A stretch of DNA of 64,000 nucleotides from an uncultured Flavobacteriales bacterium (GTDB lineage: Bacteria; Bacteroidota; Bacteroidia; Flavobacteriales_G; Salibacteraceae), in NCBI GenBank assembly GCA_937121175.1, contig CAKZKD010000028.1, positions 124,001-188,000 of the forward strand, read 5' to 3'. The notes beneath the pieces are model-generated. The model did not search any database and was not told the origin of the DNA. It was given only the letters and a program-made list of their open reading frames with translations. The position numbers were made by a program, and so were the translations under genes. Below, piece after piece: positions 43,472 to 50,824 of this stretch. How positions within the stretch are numbered: position 1 is the first letter of the stretch; each line of letters begins with the position of its first letter.

Positions 43472-43816
43472 GTGAAAATTGACTACAACAACAAAAAATT
43501 CAGACCCATTCAGAACTCAGAGAACGGAGAAACCTCAGCAGAAACCGTTTTCGAATACCAGCAACATGGAAATGTGCTTACTTCCAGCTATACGGGTGGT
43601 CAAATAAGAACAGGACATTTAATGGGCTTGGTTGATGAGGATGGAAACATAGAAATGTGCTACCACCAAGTAAACCATAAAGGCGAACTGATGACCGGTG
43701 TTTGTTTCTCTAAACCCGAAATACTTGCCAACGGAAAAATCCGCTTGCACGAAACGTGGCAGTGGACCAGCGGCGATAAATCAGAAGGAAGTTCGGTTTT
43801 GGAAGAGATAGAATAG
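43472..43816 (+). CDS. Conserved small protein, often labelled N-acetylglutamate synthase-like
   Basis: A 114-residue protein with a GTG start (43472), preceded by a TAAGTTTG -7-like box at 43459-43466, so the leader is very short. The body is a regular beta-strand repeat (TVFEYQQHGNVLTSSYTGGQ, HLMGLVDEDGNIEMCYHQVN, ILANGKIRLHETWQWTSGDK) of the kind found in a small family widely annotated as n-acetylglutamate synthase without evidence of that activity. It has no acetyltransferase motif. It precedes the second Crp/Fnr regulator. Confidence 0.7.
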   Translation: MKIDYNNKKFRPIQNSENGETSAETVFEYQQHGNVLTSSYTGGQIRTGHLMGLVDEDGNIEMCYHQVNHKGELMTGVCFSKPEILANGKIRLHETWQWTSGDKSEGSSVLEEIE

Positions 43817-43843
43817 CAGCTAACATCATGAGTAAGTCTATTT

Positions 43844-44440
43844 TTGGCAACTAGTGCACTATCCTTGGAAGAGCTTATTAAAAAAATAAAAGGACAAATA
43901 GACCTTAGCCCAGATGCTGAAGAATACTTGTATTTAATCTCTAAAGAAAGGTTGTTTCACAAAGGGTCTGTTTTACTGCGCGAGGGGCAACCCGTAAAGA
44001 AGGTGTACTTTGTAACTGATGGTTGCCTAAGGTCTTATTGCATTGATAAAACCGGCAAAGAACATACCCTCCAATTTGCCATTAAAAATTGGTGGATAAG
44101 CGACTACATTGCCATTCATAACAAAGAAACGGCTACGCTCTCGGTCGAATGTCTTAAGGACTCTACCGTTATTGAATTTAACGCCGCCAAGCTAAATGAA
44201 ATGCTAGCTTTATTTCCAGAATACGAACCATTTCAGCGCTTTATTTTAGAACGCCATGTGGTTAGTTTACACAAACGAATATTGAACCAATTGCAGCTAA
44301 CTGCTGCCGAACGCTACGATTTGTTCATTGAACAATACCCTAACATTGAGCAATCTACCCGTAACTACCACATTGCCTCATACCTTGGCATAACCCAGGA
44401 AAGCCTGAGTCGAATTCGAGTCGAAAAAGCAAAAAAATAG
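43844..44440 (+). CDS. Crp/Fnr-type transcriptional regulator
   Basis: The frame has no ATG at its beginning; the most upstream plausible start is TTG at 43844, giving 198 residues. The N-terminal effector domain (LFHKGSVLLREGQPVKKVYFVTDGC in parts, LQFAIKNWWISDYIAIHN) and the C-terminal winged helix (NYHIASYLGITQESLSRIRVEKAKK) are like those of the regulator at 34883. No Fnr-type cysteines are present. It is followed by an oxidoreductase and a DJ-1/PfpI gene, whose promoter region contains an inverted repeat that could be its target. Confidence 0.83.
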   Translation: MATSALSLEELIKKIKGQIDLSPDAEEYLYLISKERLFHKGSVLLREGQPVKKVYFVTDGCLRSYCIDKTGKEHTLQFAIKNWWISDYIAIHNKETATLSVECLKDSTVIEFNAAKLNEMLALFPEYEPFQRFILERHVVSLHKRILNQLQLTAAERYDLFIEQYPNIEQSTRNYHIASYLGITQESLSRIRVEKAKK

Positions 44441-44451
44441 TTTTCTTACCA

Positions 44452-44489
44452 TAGGTCAATTTCTGCCCAAAAGACCTACTCTACTTTTG
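44452..44489 (+). promoter_or_regulatory. Promoter and possible operator upstream of the oxidoreductase/DJ-1 pair
   Basis: TACTTTTG at 44482-44489 fits the -7 consensus TAnnTTTG and leaves a leader of about 27 nt to the ATG at 44523. Just upstream, TAGGTC (44452-44457) and GACCTA (44473-44478) form a spaced inverted repeat with a 15-bp gap, suitable for a Crp/Fnr-type dimer such as the one encoded immediately upstream. Confidence 0.45.
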
Positions 44490-44522
44490 CCTCATATAAG
44501 TGAAACCATAAGTAGAAAGAGC

Positions 44523-45506
44523 ATGAAAGCACTGCAGTTAAAAGCATACGGAGAAATAAACGAAAGTTTAATCTTCAACGAAATTCCAAAACCGAACATG
44601 GGGCCCAACGATGTAATGATTGAGGTAAAAGCGGCAGCCATTAACCCAATTGACAAAAGCATAATTCTTGGGAACTTACAAAGTTTACTTCCTATTCCAC
44701 TACCATGTACCTTGGCCTATGATGTAAGTGGTACTGTGGTTGAAAAAGGAAACGACGTAGGTAATTTTGAAATTGGTGATTTGGTGCACTCACGTGTTCC
44801 TCAAGAACAAATGGGCACACTTGCAGAGTACGTTGCCGTCACCAATAGCGCGGTATCAAAAAAACCAGGTAATGTCTCTTTTGAAGAAGCGGCAAGCATT
44901 CCTTTAGCCGGACTTACTGCAATGCAATCCCTCGAATATGCTCAGCTCAAAGAAAACGATAGAATACTTATCCATGCTGGTTCAGGTGGTGTTGGTAGCT
45001 TGGCCATTCAATACGCAAAATCAAAAGGTGCATTTGTTTACACCACCACAAGCACTGCCAACGTAGAGTGGGTCAAGGCCTTAGGTGCAGACCGAGTAAT
45101 TGATTACAAAACTGAAGATTACAAAACCATTGCAAATGATGTTGACATTGTATTCGACACCCTAGGTAAAGCCTACACTACTGAATCCTTTGAGGTGGTA
45201 AAACCCGGTGGTAAAGTAGTGAGTATTGTTGGTCCGTTGGATGAAGAAAGTGCTCAAATGTTTGGGATGACTGACTACAAGCTGTCTGATGAAATTGCGA
45301 CATTAAGTAGAGAAAAGAATGCTGCGTACAAATTCATTTTCATGCACCCCAATGGAGCTCATTTAGAAATAATAAAAGCGTTAATCGAGGATGAAAAAAT
45401 GAAGCCTATTATCGATAAGGTATATCCATTCGAGGAAGCAATAGAAGCGTTCAAACACCTAGCCTCTGGCAGAGCAAAAGGAAAAATTGTAATCAAAATA
45501 AATTAG
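44523..45506 (+). CDS. NADP-dependent quinone oxidoreductase-like MDR protein
   Basis: The start is the ATG at 44523 (MKALQLKAYGE), typical for the family; the upstream TTG extension is not convincing. The 327-residue medium-chain dehydrogenase/reductase has the N-terminal GroES-like domain (VKAAAINPIDKSI, LAYDVSGTVVEKG) without zinc-ligand cysteines, the NADP-binding motif ILIHAGSGGVGSLAIQYAK and the C-terminal GRAKGKIVIKI. It is expected to reduce quinones or reactive enones and protect against electrophiles. A DJ-1-type gene follows after 29 bp, suggesting a detoxification pair. Confidence 0.87.
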   Translation: MKALQLKAYGEINESLIFNEIPKPNMGPNDVMIEVKAAAINPIDKSIILGNLQSLLPIPLPCTLAYDVSGTVVEKGNDVGNFEIGDLVHSRVPQEQMGTLAEYVAVTNSAVSKKPGNVSFEEAASIPLAGLTAMQSLEYAQLKENDRILIHAGSGGVGSLAIQYAKSKGAFVYTTTSTANVEWVKALGADRVIDYKTEDYKTIANDVDIVFDTLGKAYTTESFEVVKPGGKVVSIVGPLDEESAQMFGMTDYKLSDEIATLSREKNAAYKFIFMHPNGAHLEIIKALIEDEKMKPIIDKVYPFEEAIEAFKHLASGRAKGKIVIKIN

Positions 45507-45535
45507 AATATATAACACCTCAAAAACAAAAAATC

Positions 45536-46438
45536 ATGATTAAAAAAATTGGAATTGGATTAGTAGCCGTTGTAGTAATTGCCTTTGTGGCAATTTACGT
45601 AAGTACTCAACCTAAACAGGAAGCCGATGGTTCATACAGCCCTTCTTCTCTTGCATTAACATTAGGTACGGTAGCTACAACCGATTATGAAAATATCGAT
45701 TACGAAAAGTACCAAGGAAGTAAATCGAAGATACTTGTCATTTTTACTGAGCAAAAAAATCTGAAGATGAAAAATGACAAATTGTTTTCTACAGGAAATC
45801 ACCCAATAGAAGCTTTAGTACCTATGTTGCATTTGAAGAACGCTGGTTTCGATTTCGAAATTGTAACGCCTACAGGCAAACCAGTAGTATTTGAAATGTG
45901 GGCATTTCCGAACGAAGACGAAAATGTAAAAGCCATTTACGCTGAATATAAAAATCAGCTAGAAAGCCCAAGAAGCTTGGCCGATTTCATAGCGGATACA
46001 TTGACAGACGTAAATGACTATGCAGCGGTATTTGTGCCCGGCGGACATGGAGCAATGATTGGAATTCCTGAAGATAGAAATGTAGGAAACACATTAAAAT
46101 GGGCACACGAAAACGACTTATTCACCATTACACTTTGTCATGGACCAGGTTCATTGTTGTCAACTACTCTTGACAACAATGAGTTCATATACAAAGGATA
46201 CAACATGGCTGTTTTTCCTGATGAAGTCGATGAAATGACTCCTATGGTTGGATATCTGCCAGGTCACATGATGGCTGGTGTAAGTGAACGACTTAAAAAC
46301 TTGGGTGCCAATATTGTCAATACAGAATCTGATGAAACTGTAGTCGTTGACCGAAAGCTAATTACAGGTGCAAGTCCTTTAGCTTCAAACGAATTGGGCA
46401 AGCTTGCAGCAAATACACTATTAAACGAATTGAATTAA
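45536..46438 (+). CDS. DJ-1/PfpI-superfamily protein with N-terminal membrane segment (Hsp31-like)
   Basis: The 300-residue protein has an N-terminal hydrophobic segment (residues 6-24, GIGLVAVVVIAFVAIYVST) and then a class I glutamine-amidotransferase-like fold. The nucleophile elbow is FTITLCHGPGSLL, with the conserved Cys, and YAAVFVPGGHGAMIGIP holds the GGHG motif typical of Hsp31-type glyoxalase III/chaperones. The acidic residue expected before the elbow is plausible. Members act on methylglyoxal or as redox chaperones. It is cotranscribed with the MDR oxidoreductase. Membrane anchoring or periplasmic location is unusual. Confidence 0.83.
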   Translation: MIKKIGIGLVAVVVIAFVAIYVSTQPKQEADGSYSPSSLALTLGTVATTDYENIDYEKYQGSKSKILVIFTEQKNLKMKNDKLFSTGNHPIEALVPMLHLKNAGFDFEIVTPTGKPVVFEMWAFPNEDENVKAIYAEYKNQLESPRSLADFIADTLTDVNDYAAVFVPGGHGAMIGIPEDRNVGNTLKWAHENDLFTITLCHGPGSLLSTTLDNNEFIYKGYNMAVFPDEVDEMTPMVGYLPGHMMAGVSERLKNLGANIVNTESDETVVVDRKLITGASPLASNELGKLAANTLLNELN

Positions 46439-46643
46439 GAAACTAAAATTTCATAGTTGGTTTGGATGGCGGCTTGGGGTTAACCTGGGTCGCTTTTTTT
46501 ATTTGCATAAACCTGAAATCATCCTTTTATCCGCATCCTTCGATGAAATTCTTAGTTATCGAAACCCAGAGAATACAAACACAACCAATTAACCACAAAA
46601 ACACCAAAGATGAAAGGCTAGAAAAATGAAGACAATTATAGTT

Positions 46644-46670
46644 TAGTTAGGACTCCTTACTATATATTTG
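46644..46670 (+). promoter_or_regulatory. Promoter with palindromic operator in front of the thioredoxin-like gene
   Basis: TAGTTAGGACTCCTTACTA (46644-46662) is a palindrome with one mismatch whose core is TTAGGACTCCTTA (46647-46659). It abuts the -7 box TATATTTG (46663-46670). The ATG follows at 46702. The same core recurs at 46954 and 47018. Confidence 0.65.
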
Positions 46671-46701
46671 CAACATGTTTAACTATTAAATCATTATTAA
46701 A

Positions 46702-46935
46702 ATGAAAAAGTCAATTTTTTATCACGCTGGATGTCCAGTATGCTTAAGTGCTGAACAAGAAATCATTAGCCTTATTGGAGCTTCTAACGTAGAAATTGTT
46801 CACCTGGGTGAAGATGCAACCAGAATTGGAGAAGCTGAAAATGCTGGAATAAAGTCTGTTCCCGCGTTGCTTACTCCCAATGGAAATATGCTTCACATCA
46901 ACTATGGTGCTTCTATAGCAGATGTAAAAGGGTAA
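46702..46935 (+). CDS. Thioredoxin/glutaredoxin-like small protein with CPVC
   Basis: The 77-residue protein is close to the minimal thioredoxin fold: a first strand and active site SIFYHAGCPVCLSAEQEI (Cys11 and Cys14), the middle strand VEIVHLGEDA, and the cis-Pro region IKSVPALLTPNG. The CPVC pair is consistent with a dithiol redox or thiol-transfer protein. The last residues before the stop (GASIADVKG) are where the final helix would start. It is the first gene of a compact locus with the four-cysteine MarR regulator and the MOSC protein, and its promoter carries the shared palindrome. Confidence 0.82.
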   Translation: MKKSIFYHAGCPVCLSAEQEIISLIGASNVEIVHLGEDATRIGEAENAGIKSVPALLTPNGNMLHINYGASIADVKG

Positions 46936-46986
46936 AAAATTTACCCTAAATAGTTAGGACTCCTAAACTAGGAGTTCTAACTATTT
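46930..46986. promoter_or_regulatory. Twin hairpins with operator-like core between thioredoxin-like and marR genes
   Basis: GGGTAAA-AAA-TTTACCC (46930-46946) overlaps the stop codon. It is followed by a long stem with 18-base arms (46948-46965 and 46969-46986), one mismatch and a 3-base loop. The left arm contains the perfect palindrome TTAGGACTCCTAA (46954-46966), identical in core to the operator upstream. The stem may serve as terminator and binding site at once; there is no long T run. Confidence 0.6.
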
Positions 46987-47017
46987 CTTAGGTTATGCCT
47001 ATTCCTTCAGAATTTAA

Positions 47018-47035
47018 TTAGGATTACTAACTTTG
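47018..47035 (+). promoter_or_regulatory. Promoter with operator-like palindrome in front of the four-cysteine marR
   Basis: TTAGGATTACTAA (47018-47030) is a variant of the TTAGGANTNCTAA palindrome and overlaps the -7 box TAACTTTG (47028-47035). The ATG follows at 47056, after AAGG. The geometry repeats that of the thioredoxin-like promoter, consistent with autoregulation. Confidence 0.6.
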
Positions 47036-47055
47036 AAATTCAAATCGAATAAGGT

Positions 47056-47667
47056 ATGGCAACTGAGAAAAAAATATTTGATTTAACATCACAACAAAAT
47101 GATACAAGCTCAAAAGTTGTTGTCGGCCTTGAAAGGATTTCAGAAGCATTTAGAGTTTTGCTGTGGGAACACGGTAAAAACTCAGGCCTTAGTCCAATCC
47201 AAATTCAAATTCTTATTTTCCTTAAATACCATAAACAAGAGCTTAGAGGAGTTAGCTATTTAGCCAAGGAATTTAACATGACCAAGCCCACTGTAAGCGA
47301 CGCGGTAAAGGCCCTAGTTGCAAAGGGTTTAGTATCTAAGGAAGTTGGGTTAACGGACAGCCGCAGTCACACACTTTCTTTAACTAGCGCAGGCAAAAAA
47401 ATGACCATAGAGGTCGAAAATTTTGCTAACCCAATAAGGCAAAAAATCGAGAAGTTGAAATCTTCTGAACAGCAAGACTTATTGGCAAACATTCTGAATC
47501 TAGTTTCAAAATTGAATGAGTCGGATATCATTGCGGTTCAACGCACTTGCTACTCCTGTAAATTCTACAAAAATTCAGACAATGAGCACTACTGTAATCT
47601 ATTGAAGAGCACATTGTCCAATAACAATATTCGTCTCGATTGTCCTGAATTCGAAGCTCAACACTAA
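47056..47667 (+). CDS. MarR family regulator with C-terminal four-cysteine motif
   Basis: The 203-residue protein has a MarR winged helix (SPIQIQILIFLKYHKQ, LAKEFNMTKPTVSDAVKALV, KEVGLTDSRSHTLSLTSAGK) and an additional C-terminal segment with Cys165, Cys168, Cys180 and Cys196 (C-x2-C-x11-C-x15-C; CYSCKFYKN...YCNLL...DCPEF). This spacing suggests a bound metal, such as an Fe-S cluster or zinc, or a thiol switch, giving the repressor a redox or metal input. Ordinary MarR proteins are about 145-160 residues and lack this tail. It has its own palindrome-containing promoter and is followed by the MOSC gene after 37 bp. Confidence 0.85.
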   Translation: MATEKKIFDLTSQQNDTSSKVVVGLERISEAFRVLLWEHGKNSGLSPIQIQILIFLKYHKQELRGVSYLAKEFNMTKPTVSDAVKALVAKGLVSKEVGLTDSRSHTLSLTSAGKKMTIEVENFANPIRQKIEKLKSSEQQDLLANILNLVSKLNESDIIAVQRTCYSCKFYKNSDNEHYCNLLKSTLSNNNIRLDCPEFEAQH

Positions 47668-47704
47668 TGATTAGTGAAATTAGAAAAACAATAGAGAACA
47701 GTAG

Positions 47705-48250
47705 ATGAAAATGGGAATAGTTCAGTCCGTAAGCAAGCGTTCAACATACAACTTGACCAAAGAAAAGTGCCAGCAAATTACCGTAATCAAAGGCTTGGGA
47801 GTTGAAGGCGACGTGCACCTAGGTAAAACTGTTAAGCACCGGTACCTAGTTGGCAAAAACCCAAATAAGCCTAACCTGCGGCAAGTACACCTTATGCATT
47901 CCGAATTATTTGAAGAGCTAAAAACGAAAGGTTTTGAAGTTCATGCTGCTGAAATGGGCGAGAACATCACAACCGAAGGTCTAGATATACTTGACCTTCC
48001 AAGAGGTACTATTCTATCTTTTGGAGATACGGCTAAAATTGAAATAACAGGGCTGTGCAATCCCTGCAACCAACTCGAAGGCATTCAAAAGGGCTTAATG
48101 AAGGCGGTACTCGACAGAGATAAAGAAGGAAACTTAATCCGAAAATCTGGAATTATGGCCATTGTTTTAGAAAGTGGACCCGTTTCAGTTGGAGATGAAA
48201 TCAAAGTACAACTCCCCCAAAAGCCGTACTTGAAATTAGAGCCGGTGTAA
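47705..48250 (+). CDS. MOSC domain protein
   Basis: The 181-residue protein has the MOSC beta-barrel features: GLGVEGDVHLGKTVKHRYLV, VHLMHSELFEELK, EMGENITTEGLDILDLPRG in parts, and the conserved cysteine in ITGLCNPCNQLEGIQKGL, where a sulfur or molybdenum centre is expected, followed by GIMAIVLESGPVSVGD. MOSC domains occur in molybdenum cofactor sulfurases and YiiM-type reductases of N-hydroxylated compounds. This stand-alone protein lacks a reductase domain. It lies downstream of the four-cysteine MarR and the CPVC protein, which suggests a shared sulfur/redox function. Confidence 0.87.
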   Translation: MKMGIVQSVSKRSTYNLTKEKCQQITVIKGLGVEGDVHLGKTVKHRYLVGKNPNKPNLRQVHLMHSELFEELKTKGFEVHAAEMGENITTEGLDILDLPRGTILSFGDTAKIEITGLCNPCNQLEGIQKGLMKAVLDRDKEGNLIRKSGIMAIVLESGPVSVGDEIKVQLPQKPYLKLEPV

Positions 48251-48368
48251 ATAGTTATCCTTCTTATTAACTAGCCATATATCAATTGTACAAAGAGTAT
48301 TTAGAATTAAAGTGGGCTAGGATAGCAGTTGATTTGTTTTGGATATACTTGTACCAAATTCATTTTTT

Positions 48369-48989
48369 ATGAAATACAGCAAATTAACGGTTTTGTTTCT
48401 CAGTATTCAGTTATTCTCAGTATTACCAGGTTTCTCTCAGGACGATGCTGAGGCCAAAGAACTCGGACGACACATTTTCTTACCGTCTATTGAAATGGGT
48501 TATGTCGGCAACAATGCCTCAGCACTTTCTGGCGGAATCATCACCAAAACTTCTATAGAATTTAGGCTCAGAAATAACAACGATATCTTTGCTCGAATCA
48601 ACTACGATAATATAGGTGCCGAATATTCTTTAGAAAACATAAACACTACCAATATCATTGGCGGAAAAACTTCATTTAACGATATTCTTGCTGGTGTTGG
48701 CTATCGTTTTGGAGACGAAAAATTTCGTTGCTTTCTAATGGTTCAACCGGGTATTCGATTATACAATTATCCATTCGCAACAATCAACGGAAATGAAATA
48801 ACGATAGACCAAACAGGAAATTCTATTTTCTTAACTCGAGCTACCGTTGGTTTAGAATATTATTTCGACGAAAAAACAGCAATTTCTGTAGATGTATTCC
48901 AAAATCAAGTTTGGGAGCAACGTGATTTTTGGTCAGATAGAGGCGATTCATTCGGGTTTTCAATTGGTGTTATTACGGCTTTATTTTAA
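48369..48989 (+). CDS. Small outer-membrane beta-barrel protein
   Basis: The start is the ATG at 48369, which gives a proper signal peptide (MKYSKLTVLFLSIQLFSVLP, then GFSQDD). The mature 180 residues form amphipathic strands (FLPSIEMGYVGNNASALSGG, IFARINYDNIGAEYSLEN, FNDILAGVGYRFGDE, RCFLMVQPGIRLYNYPFA, FLTRATVGLEYYFDEK, FGFSIGVITALF) with a terminal Phe, as expected for an outer-membrane barrel. No named family is recognised. Confidence 0.7.
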   Translation: MKYSKLTVLFLSIQLFSVLPGFSQDDAEAKELGRHIFLPSIEMGYVGNNASALSGGIITKTSIEFRLRNNNDIFARINYDNIGAEYSLENINTTNIIGGKTSFNDILAGVGYRFGDEKFRCFLMVQPGIRLYNYPFATINGNEITIDQTGNSIFLTRATVGLEYYFDEKTAISVDVFQNQVWEQRDFWSDRGDSFGFSIGVITALF

Positions 48990-49010
48990 TTAAATCTTAG
49001 TTTAGCCTTA

Positions 49011-49040
49011 TTTGAAAATGGGCTTTACACATTATTTTTG
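49011..49040 (+). promoter_or_regulatory. Bacteroidota promoter upstream of the deaminase gene
   Basis: TTTG (49011-49014) is followed after 18 bp by TATTTTTG (49033-49040), close to the TTTG-N19-TAnnTTTG consensus. The start codon at 49119 leaves a leader of roughly 70 nt. Confidence 0.55.
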
Positions 49041-49118
49041 CCCTTAATTTTCGAGCTCAAATTGAAGTCTGATTGCTTTAACTTGTAGAACAAAAAAATC
49101 AGAAAAACATAAAACTTC

Positions 49119-50144
49119 ATGGAATCATCTCACTTAGAAAACATAATTCAAGGCATTCCCAAAGCAGAACTTCACCTTCATATTGAGGGGAGTTTTGAGC
49201 CGGAACTGATGTTTGAAATTGCCAAAAGAAATAAGATCGCCCTAAAATATGATTCTATTGAATCGTTGAAGAAGGCATACAATTTCAATAACCTTCAAGA
49301 ATTTTTAGATATCTATTACGCTGGTGCGCAAGTGTTAATTCATGAGCAGGATTTTTTCGACTTAACTTGGGCTTACCTAAAAAAAGTAAGCAGCCAAAAC
49401 GTGGTCCACGTTGAGGTATTCTTTGACCCCCAAACACATACCGAAAGAGGAATTGCATTTGAAGTAGTAATCAACGGCATCTATAAAGCCCTTGAAAAAG
49501 CCAAAAAAGAACTAAATATATCTTATAAACTAATTATGTCTTACCTCAGGCATTTGAGCGAAGAAGAAGCATTCAAAACACTTGAATCTTCCATACCATT
49601 CAAACATTGGATTGATGGAATAGGGTTAGATTCATCAGAGTTAGGCAATCCACCGAGTAAGTTTGCAAGGATATTCGAAGCATCTGCAAAACAGGGTTAC
49701 AAAGTAGTTGCCCATGCTGGTGAGGAGGGTCCAGTAGAGTATATTTGGGAAGCCCTTGACCTTTTAAGGGTGATAAGAATAGACCACGGGAACCGTTGTT
49801 TGGACGACGATAAATTGGTGCATCGGTTAGTAGAAGAACAGATTCCTTTGACCCTTTGTCCGCTCAGTAATTTAGAACTCAAAGTCATCGAAAAAATGGA
49901 AGACCATCCAGTTGCAGAAATGCTGGATAAAGGAATCTTAGCAACCATTCATTCAGATGACCCTGCTTATTTTGGAGGTTATATGAATGAGAATTATTAC
50001 GCTCCGGCCAAGGCCCTTAACCTAACTAAAAATCAACTGATGCAATTGGCCATTAACGGTTTTAAAGCAAGTTGGTTAGGTGACGAAGACAAGGAAAAAC
50101 ACATTTCTAAAGTCCGAAGTTATTTTGAAACTGTGAGTTTGTAA
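49119..50144 (+). CDS. Adenine deaminase-type member of the adenosine deaminase family
   Basis: Zinc amidohydrolase of 341 residues. Metal ligands are seen as His19 and His21 in ELHLHIEGS, a His in VVAHAGEEGP, and the catalytic Glu in the same motif. HGNRCLDD and the Asp pair in TIHSDDPAYFGGYMNENYY complete the site. The SDDPAYFGGY signature and CPLSNLELKV are those of the Aah1-type adenine deaminases rather than classical adenosine deaminases, so conversion of adenine to hypoxanthine for purine salvage is the better prediction. It is transcribed alone, with a promoter at about 49.0 kb. Confidence 0.87.
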   Translation: MESSHLENIIQGIPKAELHLHIEGSFEPELMFEIAKRNKIALKYDSIESLKKAYNFNNLQEFLDIYYAGAQVLIHEQDFFDLTWAYLKKVSSQNVVHVEVFFDPQTHTERGIAFEVVINGIYKALEKAKKELNISYKLIMSYLRHLSEEEAFKTLESSIPFKHWIDGIGLDSSELGNPPSKFARIFEASAKQGYKVVAHAGEEGPVEYIWEALDLLRVIRIDHGNRCLDDDKLVHRLVEEQIPLTLCPLSNLELKVIEKMEDHPVAEMLDKGILATIHSDDPAYFGGYMNENYYAPAKALNLTKNQLMQLAINGFKASWLGDEDKEKHISKVRSYFETVSL

Positions 50145-50316
50145 TTAAAATAATCGCCTTTTGACATTGAAGTTTTGATGAGAAAACAGTTATCGCCCAA
50201 TTGCTAGCAGATGTCACATAAGAAATAAACCGTTCTGTTGTAAATTTGAAACTAATCAGAAATTTAATCTTGGGCTTTCTCGAATATACTGAAAAGGCAC
50301 ATGGTCGAAAATACAT

Positions 50317-50631
50317 ATGAAAATGGACGTTTTTACTGAAGAAAATCGCAATCGATACTTAAATGAAACCACAGAAAGTCTAAATGCTCTGTTGAATGAT
50401 GCTTTTCTGGAAGACCAGAATCAAATTCGCGCTGAATTCCCTAAAGGTTCTGAACGAACAGATATTAGCGTTGAGCACACCAAAGTTTCATTGTGTTATT
50501 TAAATGATTCAAAAACACCTCTCATCGAGGTTGCAATTCAGGTCAGTTATCAGGATGTAATCATAGCAGAATACAAAAGTGTTTATGATTCAACTGGCGA
50601 GCTAGAGGAAGAGTTTTTCTATTTTGAATAA
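50317..50631 (+). CDS. Hypothetical protein, 104 residues
   Basis: The acidic product starts MKMDVFTEENRNRYLNETTE and contains an N-terminal helical part and several likely strands (ISVEHTKVSLCYLNDSKTPL, IEVAIQVSYQDVIIAEYKSV) ending in EEEFFYFE. No signal peptide, membrane segment or recognised motif is seen. Codon use matches the neighbours. It lies between the deaminase and helicase genes, with more than 150 bp of gene-free sequence on each side. I do not recognise a family. Confidence 0.55.
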   Translation: MKMDVFTEENRNRYLNETTESLNALLNDAFLEDQNQIRAEFPKGSERTDISVEHTKVSLCYLNDSKTPLIEVAIQVSYQDVIIAEYKSVYDSTGELEEEFFYFE

Positions 50632-50824
50632 TTATTAGAATTTGAACCCTCGGAGTTCGACGTAACCTCACTTGTAAGACCTTTGATTAGAGGAAATTCG
50701 CTAAAACAACTCAATCGATTTTTGAGTTCTAATCAATGCCGTTCTCACCGAGTCTCACTTAAATTTGTTGTAGGCTTTTTGCCGAATTCTATTTCTACAT
50801 TAAATTAATTAGCACATTTACGAA

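Noticed and set aside
43472-43816. N-acetylglutamate synthase in arginine biosynthesis
   Set aside because: The 114-residue beta-repeat protein has no acetyltransferase motif and no arginine genes nearby; the label is a propagated annotation.
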